Part shown: positions 1 to 4,953 of the stretch, in pieces
How positions within the stretch are numbered: the stretch's first letter is position 1
Layout: each line of letters starts with the position of its first letter
Source: Fervidobacterium sp.
GTDB lineage: Bacteria; Thermotogota; Thermotogae; Thermotogales; Fervidobacteriaceae
Assembly (NCBI GenBank): GCA_003522805.1
Contig: DPIB01000090.1
Coordinates: forward strand, 1-9,470
DNA: 9,470 nt
Direction of reading: 5' to 3'
Position numbers and translations under genes: made by a program
The notes under the pieces: model-generated
Told to the model about the DNA's origin: nothing
The model's input: only the letters and a program-made list of their open reading frames with translations
The model's database searches: none

Positions 1-7
1 TCCTCCC
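1..7 (-). promoter_or_regulatory. possible ribosome binding site of a divergent gene beyond the left edge
   Basis: Read on the minus strand, these bases are GGGAGGA, a strong Shine-Dalgarno match like those used by other genes here. A minus-strand gene starting just left of the window would be divergent from the trpB2 promoter. No start codon is visible, so this is only suggestive. Confidence 0.3.
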
Positions 8-46
8 AAAAGAGTCAAGGATATGATATCATTTCAAAGACATGCA

Positions 47-93
47 AATACGATCTAACCAATCTTTTTCACGGACATTTAATATGATCTAAC
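47..93. repeat. pair of 13-bp direct repeats upstream of the trpB2 promoter
   Basis: AATACGATCTAAC (47-59) recurs as AATATGATCTAAC (81-93), 12 of 13 identical and offset by 34 bp, roughly three helical turns. The second copy ends 8 bp before the -35 hexamer. The position suits tandem transcription-factor sites, but no known regulator is recognised. The rest of 1-100 shows no gene. Confidence 0.4.
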
Positions 94-101
94 GCGCAGA
101 G

Positions 102-130
102 TTGACATTCGTTATTGAAAATGATAAAAT
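102..130 (+). promoter_or_regulatory. sigma-70-type promoter of the trp leader and trpB2
   Basis: TTGACA (102-107) is followed after exactly 17 bp by TAAAAT (125-130). TGA at 122-124 adds an extended -10 TGn element. This is the best promoter in the window. It predicts transcription starting near 136-138 and an untranslated leader of about 400 nt before trpB2, which is the right geometry for an attenuator. Confidence 0.85.
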
Positions 131-220
131 AACCAATAATAATATCCAGCAAAAGATTATTAGGACCTATGATTGCAAAGCAAGATTCAAATTAATTAGA
201 AAGGATTGAGAAAATACTTG

Positions 221-391
221 ATGGCTAATACTACTAAGCACGTTGAAAGGAAAAAGAAAACTTTGGAAAATACACTGAATACACTAGATCTCAAGGTTAG
301 AAATTCTAAGAATTTTTGGTGGTGGTGGACGACCGGTGGTTGTCCACCTCTTGTCTGTTTGACTTCTACTAAGTTGCAACGTGCAACTTAG
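221..391 (+). CDS. trp leader peptide with four consecutive tryptophans
   Basis: This is a small ORF of 56 codons from ATG 221, ending at TAG 389-391. It begins MANTTKHVERKKK and contains NFWWWW followed by TTGGCPP. Four adjacent TGG codons (317-328) are a hallmark of ribosome-mediated trp attenuation: when charged tRNA-Trp is scarce, the ribosome stalls there. The Trp run lies directly over the 5' arm of a hairpin (324-348) that competes with an antiterminator. The start is uncertain: AAAGGA (200-205) is 15 nt from ATG 221 and 12 nt from an in-frame TTG at 218, and another in-frame TTG at 263 also has an upstream AAAGGA (246-251). The peptide is much longer than the 14-residue E. coli TrpL, and it continues 20 codons past the Trp run. 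It probably has no function beyond its own translation. The Trp run and the surrounding RNA folds are directly visible; the exact start is inferred. Confidence 0.75.
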   Translation: MANTTKHVERKKKTLENTLNTLDLKVRNSKNFWWWWTTGGCPPLVCLTSTKLQRAT

Positions 392-435
392 CATAAGGCA
401 AGAGTATATTAAGCAATTAGGTGGGCAATTACCGG
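333..435 (+). other. antiterminator helix of the trp attenuator
   Basis: The arms are 333-349 and 419-435. Every one of the 17 positions pairs, with wobbles at 338/430, 339/429 and 343/425. The enclosed loop (350-418) contains its own hairpin at 369-391, which would bring the arms together. The helix is mutually exclusive with both the 324-348 hairpin and the terminator. Confidence 0.8.
369..391 (+). other. hairpin containing the leader stop codon
   Basis: CTAAGTTGCA (369-378) pairs perfectly with TGCAACTTAG (382-391) around a 3-nt loop. The leader stop codon TAG (389-391) forms the base of the 3' arm. The hairpin lies between attenuator segments 2 and 3. A ribosome terminating here would melt it, so it may help time ribosome release or RNA polymerase pausing. 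That role is inferred. Confidence 0.7.
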
Positions 436-463
436 GTATGGAAAAATCATACCCGGTTTTTTT
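431..463 (+). terminator. intrinsic terminator in the trp leader
   Basis: ACCGGGTATG (431-440) and CATACCCGGT (448-457) form a perfect 10-bp stem around loop GAAAAAT, followed by an uninterrupted run of seven T (457-463). It lies 75 nt before the trpB2 ATG, so it can only act on leader transcripts. It is the terminating alternative to the 333-349/419-435 antiterminator. Confidence 0.95.
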
Positions 464-538
464 ATTTGCTATATCTTGGCTCTATCTTGTCAAACATAAA
501 CTAAGAACCACTCAAATCCATAAGGGAGGGTGAAGAAG

Positions 539-1801
539 ATGAGAAGAGAGTATGTTTACCTGAAAGTGGAAGAGATACCGAAACACTATTACAACGTACT
601 GGCAGATCTGCCATTCCAACTCGACCCGCCACTTGATCCAGAAACAATGGAACCCATCAGCCCGGAGAAACTACTTGCCATATTTCCAGAAAGTTTGATC
701 GAACAGGAAATATCTGCAGAGAGATTCATCCCGATTCCTGAACCCGTGCTGAAAGAATATGCAGTCTACAGACCAACCCCTTTGATAAGAGCAGCGTTTC
801 TTGAAGAGTACTTAGGTACCAAGACAAAGATATACTACAAGTACGAAGGAGGTAACCCGACTGGAAGCCACAAAGTAAATACAGCACTTGCACAGGCGTA
901 CTACAACAAAAACTCAGGTGTGAAGACATTGGTAACCGAGACGGGAGCTGGGCAGTGGGGTAGTGCTCTTTCGTATGCTGGAAAAAAGTTTGGGCTTGAG
1001 ATCAAGGTATTCATGGTAAAAGTAAGCTATGAACAAAAGCCATTTAGAAAACACCTGATGAATCTTTTCGATGGCACGGTGAACCCAAGTCCAAGTAATC
1101 TAACTGACTTCGGCAAACAATTCGACGAATCACATCCTGGAACTTTGGGGATAGCCATATCAGAGGCTATAGAAACTGTCCTAAAAAGTCAGAATGCGAA
1201 ATACTCGCTTGGTAGTGTGCTCAATCATGTTTTGTTACATCAGACCATCATTGGGCTTGAACTGAAAGAACAACTGAAGAAAGTCGGACTAGAACCTGAC
1301 ATGATCGTGGCATGTCATGGAGGGGGATCTAACTTCGGAGGTACCATTCTTCCATTCATACCTGATCTACTTGATGGAAAGAACATAGATCTTGTAGCTG
1401 TTGAACCAGAAAGTTGTCCTTCACTAACAAAGGGGGAATACAGATACGATTTCGGAGATACAGCAGGCTTAACACCACTACTGAAGATGTATACCATGGG
1501 CAAAGATTTTGTACCTCCTTCCATACATGCTGGTGGCCTAAGATATCACGGAGCATCTCCAATAGTCTCAAGGTTATATCATGAAAAAATGGTAAAAGCT
1601 GTCAATATCTCACAAGAAGAAGTATTCAATGCAGGGAGGATATTTGCCCAAGTTGAAGGGATAATACCCGCACCAGAATCAGCACATGCAATAGCATATG
1701 TAATGAAAGAAGCTAAGAAAAATGACAAAGATTCGATAGTATTTACCTTATCTGGTCATGGTTATCTTGATCTTTCGGCATATTCGATTAATGGAAAATA
1801 G
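539..1801 (+). CDS. trpB2: tryptophan synthase beta chain, TrpB2 type
   Basis: This PLP enzyme joins indole and L-serine to make tryptophan. From ATG 539 it is 420 residues, typical of TrpB2 (COG1350), which carries a longer N-terminal region than TrpB1; the stretch YNVLADLPFQLDPPLDPETM is characteristic. Visible motifs are NPTGSHKVN with the Schiff-base lysine K112, VTETGAGQWG with the catalytic glutamate E134, the phosphate-binding GGGSN at 261-265 and SGHG at 405-408. All catalytic elements are intact. An upstream GTG at 530 overlaps GGAGG (525-529) and cannot be the start, whereas ATG 539 sits 9 nt from it. No trpA or other trp gene is adjacent. TrpB2 proteins generally do not pair with TrpA the way TrpB1 does; indole salvage and serine deamination have been proposed for them. 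Control by a Trp attenuator supports a genuine Trp-forming role here. Confidence 0.95.
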   Translation: MRREYVYLKVEEIPKHYYNVLADLPFQLDPPLDPETMEPISPEKLLAIFPESLIEQEISAERFIPIPEPVLKEYAVYRPTPLIRAAFLEEYLGTKTKIYYKYEGGNPTGSHKVNTALAQAYYNKNSGVKTLVTETGAGQWGSALSYAGKKFGLEIKVFMVKVSYEQKPFRKHLMNLFDGTVNPSPSNLTDFGKQFDESHPGTLGIAISEAIETVLKSQNAKYSLGSVLNHVLLHQTIIGLELKEQLKKVGLEPDMIVACHGGGSNFGGTILPFIPDLLDGKNIDLVAVEPESCPSLTKGEYRYDFGDTAGLTPLLKMYTMGKDFVPPSIHAGGLRYHGASPIVSRLYHEKMVKAVNISQEEVFNAGRIFAQVEGIIPAPESAHAIAYVMKEAKKNDKDSIVFTLSGHGYLDLSAYSINGK

Positions 1802-1827
1802 AGATGCTCCACCATCTCATAGTTTTT
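1801..1827 (+). terminator. weak terminator-like hairpin at the trpB2 stop
   Basis: GAGATG (1801-1806) and CATCTC (1813-1818) form a 6-bp stem around a 6-nt loop. ATAG and five T (1823-1827) follow. The stem is short and only half G+C, so termination here would be partial. A second small hairpin lies at 1849-1873, and the stronger hairpin is at 1896-1923. Confidence 0.35.
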
Positions 1828-1895
1828 GCCAAGCTTTTGTTTCTCCACGTGAACTACAAAGTACATAGTTCGCAAGTAAAAAGCTATTTAAATTC

Positions 1896-1932
1896 AAGAA
1901 TCGGGCTCCATAGCCCGATTCTTCTTCTTCGT
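1896..1932. terminator. terminator after trpB2
   Basis: AAGAATCGGGCT (1896-1907) and AGCCCGATTCTT (1912-1923) form a perfect 12-bp stem with loop CCAT. The plus strand continues into a T/C-rich run (1919-1934). On the minus strand the hairpin runs into an AT-rich stretch, so it may work in both directions. It closes the trpB2 unit and separates it from the sugar operon. Confidence 0.8.
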
Positions 1933-1936
1933 TTGC

Positions 1937-2023
1937 TCATATCTTCCACACTACATTTAACATCTCTTGATAAAACGCTTTCTCAAAAGGTATAACCAAA
2001 TTGCCAGTTCTAAGACATAGCAT
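1937..2023 (-). pseudogene. possible minus-strand gene remnant or tiny ORF
   Basis: On the minus strand an open stretch from ATG (2023-2021) to TGA (1939-1937) encodes 28 residues and ends VIPFEKAFYQEMLNVVWKI. That composition is more protein-like than either plus-strand reading of the interval. It is bounded upstream by a TAA at 2047-2045 and has no clear ribosome binding site. The bidirectional-looking hairpin 1896-1923 lies 13 nt past its stop. It could be the decayed 3' end of a gene once convergent with trpB2, or chance. No family is recognised. Confidence 0.2.
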
Positions 2024-2028
2024 GCTAT
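2017..2028. repeat. 12-bp perfect palindrome
   Basis: ATAGCATGCTAT is self-complementary. It lies in intergenic DNA about 150 bp before the putative lacI-type promoter. It could be a dimeric protein site. Apart from this, the 2057-2100 hairpin and the possible minus-strand remnant, nothing further is seen in 1933-2146. Confidence 0.35.
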
Positions 2029-2056
2029 CCAAACTAATGACTATTTATATTGTGAG

Positions 2057-2100
2057 AAAGTGCCTCAAAATCTCAAGTATTTGGAGAATAGAGGCATTTT
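2057..2100. other. long intergenic hairpin
   Basis: AAAGTGCCTC (2057-2066) pairs with GAGGCATTTT (2091-2100) over 10 bp with one G-U. TCTC (2071-2074) can pair with GAGA (2084-2087) inside. The plus strand has only four T after the stem, so a terminator role is uncertain. Its role is unknown. Confidence 0.4.
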
Positions 2101-2146
2101 AGAATGGTTTCTAACAATATTTTCAGAATTTGGTAGAATAACGTAT

Positions 2147-2175
2147 TTGGAGAAATATTTGCAAATCTATATCAT
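2147..2175 (+). promoter_or_regulatory. candidate promoter of the sugar operon
   Basis: TTGGAG (2147-2152), a 17-bp spacer and TATCAT (2170-2175) make a plausible promoter with a good -10 and a weak -35. Transcription would start near 2182, about 75 nt before the regulator gene and just upstream of the LacI-type operator. TAGAAT at 2134-2139 is a weaker alternative -10. Confidence 0.4.
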
Positions 2176-2189
2176 TGAATCGATGGTAT

Positions 2190-2207
2190 TGAGAAAACGT
2201 TTAACCA
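2190..2207. promoter_or_regulatory. LacI-family operator
   Basis: TGAGAAAACGTTTAACCA is centred on the CG of AAACGTTT (2195-2202), and the outer TG and CA also match, as in the known LacI/GalR operator pattern. It lies just downstream of the predicted start site and 52 bp before the LacI-type gene, which suits autorepression of the operon. No second copy was seen elsewhere in the window. Confidence 0.6.
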
Positions 2208-2258
2208 CTTGGAAAAGTGTGGGAGAAGAGCTAATTGATGTGAAGTGGAGGTTTATAA

Positions 2259-3248
2259 ATGGTAAAACTTAGAGATATTGCAGAAGAAACGGGTTACTCT
2301 ATTTCAACAGTTTCAAAGGCATTATCAGGAAAAGGGAGAATGAGTGAAGAAACGAGGAATACCATATTATCTGTCGCTAAACAGCTGGGTTATACTCCTG
2401 ACTTCTATGCAAAGAGTATGGCATCGAAGACAAAAATTCTTGTTATAGGATTGATAGTACCGGATATCACAAACCCGTTTTTTGCATATCTTACCCGTGG
2501 TGTGGAAAGGGCTTGCGGTGAATCATGCCTGTTGGTGCTTATGGATTCGTTCAGAAGTCTGCACAGGGAGGAACAACTGATACGAACTGCCAGATTTTAT
2601 GGTGTGAATGGTGTTATCGTTGGTAACTCACGCGTGAATGATGAGCTCATTAATGAGATTTCAAAATACGTTCCAGTAGTCATCTTCGATAAGGAGTGCA
2701 AGTGCGAGAATGTCGTTTCGATAGTAATGGACAACTATTATGGTGCGTATCTTGCAACTAAGCACCTTGTTGAAAATGGTTGTAAGAATATTGTCCATTT
2801 TGGTGGTACTCAAGAACTTTACGTTTCAATTCAACGTGCCCATGGCTACGAAACGGCAGTCAAGGAAAGTGGGCTTGAATCTCATATAGCAAGGATCGGT
2901 TATACATTCGATGATGGTTATAAAGCTGCTAAGAAGTTGCTTTCTGTAGGAAAAACTTTTGATGGTGCATTTTGCATGAATGACCTTGTGGCATTAGGGG
3001 TCATGAAGGCTATAAAAGAAGAAGGATTAAAAGTCCCGGAAGACGTCGCAGTTGTTGGGTTTGACGACGACAAGCAGTTATGCGAAGTTACCGTTCCTTC
3101 ACTCTCATCCGTTAGACAGCCTGTAGAAATGATGGGCGAAACGGCTGGGAAAGCAATTATAGAGCTGATAAACGGCCACTCTAATGCGAAAAAAATCATA
3201 TTCTCACCATCTTTGATTGTAAGAGATTCAAGCCTCAGAGGGGGGTAA
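2259..3248 (+). CDS. LacI-family transcriptional repressor
   Basis: This 329-residue protein has the full LacI/GalR layout. An N-terminal helix-turn-helix (residues 3-24: LRDIAEETGYSISTVSKAL) is followed by the hinge-helix region YAKSMAS (50-56), where Met54 occupies the usual DNA-intercalating leucine position. A periplasmic-binding-protein-like sensor domain runs from about 60 to the end, with the typical IGLIVPDITNPFF and VAVVGFDDD segments. It probably binds the 2190-2207 operator and releases it on binding a sugar or pathway intermediate. ATG 2259 follows GGAGG (2247-2251) by 7 nt. It is the first gene of the operon, only 5 nt before the deacetylase gene, so it most likely regulates that operon and itself. 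The effector cannot be told from the sequence. Confidence 0.93.
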   Translation: MVKLRDIAEETGYSISTVSKALSGKGRMSEETRNTILSVAKQLGYTPDFYAKSMASKTKILVIGLIVPDITNPFFAYLTRGVERACGESCLLVLMDSFRSLHREEQLIRTARFYGVNGVIVGNSRVNDELINEISKYVPVVIFDKECKCENVVSIVMDNYYGAYLATKHLVENGCKNIVHFGGTQELYVSIQRAHGYETAVKESGLESHIARIGYTFDDGYKAAKKLLSVGKTFDGAFCMNDLVALGVMKAIKEEGLKVPEDVAVVGFDDDKQLCEVTVPSLSSVRQPVEMMGETAGKAIIELINGHSNAKKIIFSPSLIVRDSSLRGG

Positions 3249-3253
3249 GAATT

Positions 3254-3886
3254 ATGAAAAGGGTCCTTGTTACTTGTGCACATAGTGATGATGCAGTTAT
3301 AGGTTGCGGTGGAACGATAAAAGAACTCACGGATAAAGGTATTAGAGTGCTTGCTGTCTCAGTGTGTGGTGATAGGATTGATGGTTTTGATATGGCGATG
3401 ACGATGCTTGGTGCAGATTTCGTTGCCCTCAAAAATTCATATGGAAAGATAGATGACGATGTTGTGGTAAGCGATTTGAGGAAGGTTTTTGAAGATTTCA
3501 ATCCTGATCTTATCTTTACACATTGGACAAATGAGATACTGTACGACCACGGATTAGTCTCAAAGCACGTAATAAATCTTGCAAGGCAGTATGAACGAGA
3601 CATATTGCTTTACGAACTACCAGCCACGAGTGTCGATTTCACTTTTGATGTGGCCATAGATATAACTAGGTCATATGCCTTCAAATTAAAGGCGTTGTTT
3701 GAAATGAAGAATGCATTTGATGGAGAGGTATTCAAGAATGAAGTCTTGCCGGCAGTCGTATATGCACCGGGTTATAGAGGAATAACAACTGGGTGTAGAT
3801 ATGCGGAAGTGTTCAAATCTTTGGGAATTCGGAAACCGCTCAGTCCATATGGGAGAAAACTGATAGACATCGAAAAACTTGTATGA
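3254..3886 (+). CDS. PIG-L/LmbE-family zinc-dependent deacetylase
   Basis: The protein is 210 residues, near the usual family size. The N-terminal motif AHSDDAVIGCGGT (9-21) matches the AHPDDExxGCGGT signature: H10 and D13 fit zinc ligands and D12 the general base. Pro is replaced by Ser and the following Glu by Ala. The second histidine motif, normally HPDH-like, appears as YDHGLVSKH, with H99 or H105 the probable third ligand. Family members remove acetyl groups from GlcNAc-type sugars (MshB, BshB, PIG-L, chitobiose deacetylases). No signal peptide is present, so it acts in the cytoplasm. It starts 5 nt after the repressor gene, whose last codons contain its GGGGGG-type ribosome binding site. 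In this operon it could deacetylate the imported sugar or an intermediate. The family is fairly sure; the substrate is unknown. Confidence 0.85.
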   Translation: MKRVLVTCAHSDDAVIGCGGTIKELTDKGIRVLAVSVCGDRIDGFDMAMTMLGADFVALKNSYGKIDDDVVVSDLRKVFEDFNPDLIFTHWTNEILYDHGLVSKHVINLARQYERDILLYELPATSVDFTFDVAIDITRSYAFKLKALFEMKNAFDGEVFKNEVLPAVVYAPGYRGITTGCRYAEVFKSLGIRKPLSPYGRKLIDIEKLV

Positions 3887-3918
3887 TTTGTGATTGTCGT
3901 TGGAAAGGTGGGATGATA

Positions 3919-4953
3919 ATGAAAAAATTCAGAATCGGGATGATCGGTGCAGGAAAGATTGCAGAGGTGCTCCACATTCCGAATGTATTGAATTCTGATC
4001 TTGCCGAATTAGTTGCTATCTCAGATCCAAATGCCGATAGATTACAGTACATAACCAAGAAATTCTCACTGACAAATGTCAAAGTTTTTAGAGATTACAA
4101 AGACATAGTAAATGGTGATCTTGTCGATGCCGTTATAGTTGCTGTTCCGAATCACCTTCATGCTTCTGTTTCTATAGATGCACTCGAACATGGCAAACAT
4201 GTCTTGGTTGAAAAGCCGATGGCTACGAATAGTATTGAAGCAAATAGAATGGTGGAAAGTGCGAGGAAGAGTGGAAAGGTTCTGATGGTCAATCTTTCTC
4301 AAAGATTCTTCCCCCACAATCAAAAGGCAAGAGAGATAATTCAAAGCGGAATGATAGGTGAAATAAGGCTTGTAAAGGCTGTGTTTGGCCATTCTGGGCC
4401 GGAAAATTGGACGCAGAATGTTGGCTGGTTCTTCGATAAGGATAAGGCTGCATTCGGTGCATTAGGCGATCTTGGAGTACATAAGATAGACTTGATAAGA
4501 TATATTACAGGGTTAGAAATTGAAGAATGTGTTGCTCTCACTGCGACTTTGGAAAAGAATGCAAACGTGGAAGATATTGCCAATGGAGTGATGAGGCTTT
4601 CCAACGGAGCACTTGCAACGTTGGATGCAAATTGGATAACAAAGGGATTGGAAGAGAACTATGTTGCCATCTATGGGGAAAATGGAACGTTAAAGGTGGG
4701 ACAGACAGACCCCACAAAGATCGACCTATACATGGTAAAACCCATTGCATACCATGGCGAGATAGTCCTCAAACCATTGTTTACAAACGAAGACCCTTAT
4801 TGGAAATTACCAGTGGCTGATCATTTCATAAAGGTCTGCTTAGGATTGGAAAAACCCATAATTAGACCAGAAGACGGTTCGATTTCAATCAGGATAATAG
4901 AGAAGTTCATAGAATCAAATAGACTGCAGAAGGTTGTGAAGATCAATGACTGA
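3919..4953 (+). CDS. Gfo/Idh/MocA-family NAD(P)-dependent sugar dehydrogenase
   Basis: From ATG 3919 the protein is 344 residues, standard for the family. A Rossmann dinucleotide fold begins with GMIGAGKIAE (7-16); D36 at the end of the second strand favours NAD. The family motif EKPMATN (98-104) contains the lysine K99, and GDLGVHKIDLIRY (183-195) carries the conserved Asp and His near the active site. Family members oxidise sugar or cyclitol hydroxyls, for example inositol 2-dehydrogenase and glucoside 3-dehydrogenases. The reading frame extends up to ATG 3883, which overlaps the previous stop as ATGA but has no ribosome binding site; AGGTGG (3906-3911) lies 7 nt before ATG 3919, so that start is preferred. 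The 3' end overlaps the ATPase gene by 8 nt, implying coupled translation. The substrate is not identifiable. Confidence 0.92.
   Translation: MKKFRIGMIGAGKIAEVLHIPNVLNSDLAELVAISDPNADRLQYITKKFSLTNVKVFRDYKDIVNGDLVDAVIVAVPNHLHASVSIDALEHGKHVLVEKPMATNSIEANRMVESARKSGKVLMVNLSQRFFPHNQKAREIIQSGMIGEIRLVKAVFGHSGPENWTQNVGWFFDKDKAAFGALGDLGVHKIDLIRYITGLEIEECVALTATLEKNANVEDIANGVMRLSNGALATLDANWITKGLEENYVAIYGENGTLKVGQTDPTKIDLYMVKPIAYHGEIVLKPLFTNEDPYWKLPVADHFIKVCLGLEKPIIRPEDGSISIRIIEKFIESNRLQKVVKIND

Larger units (their letters stand above)
317..463 (+). promoter_or_regulatory. tryptophan transcription attenuator
   Basis: All four classical attenuator segments can be assigned. Segment 1 is 324-334, overlapping Trp codons 317-328, and segment 2 is 338-348; together they form an 11-bp hairpin with one G-U pair and a 3-nt loop. 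Segment 2, extended to 333-349, can instead pair along its full 17 bases with segment 3 (419-435), with 14 Watson-Crick and 3 G-U pairs. That fold takes five bases (431-435) of the terminator 5' arm. Segments 431-440 and 448-457 form the terminator. Predicted behaviour is that stalling at the Trp codons frees segment 2, the antiterminator forms and trpB2 is transcribed. With ample Trp the 1:2 hairpin and the terminator form instead. The pairings were read directly; the in vivo behaviour is inferred. Confidence 0.88.

Noticed and set aside
530..538. GTG at 530 as the trpB2 start
   Set aside because: It overlaps the Shine-Dalgarno sequence itself; ATG 539 has correct spacing.
1804..1995. 63-codon plus-strand ORF after trpB2
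   Set aside because: It runs straight through the terminator hairpin at 1896-1923, has no ribosome binding site and a low-complexity Leu/Ser/His-rich translation.
2060..2272. 70-codon plus-strand ORF before the LacI gene
   Set aside because: It starts with GTG inside a hairpin, lacks a clear ribosome binding site, contains the predicted promoter and operator, and overlaps the well-supported LacI start.
2918..3603. Two overlapping minus-strand ORFs of about 120 codons
   Set aside because: They are antisense shadows of the repressor and deacetylase genes, with Ser/Thr-rich translations and no start signals.
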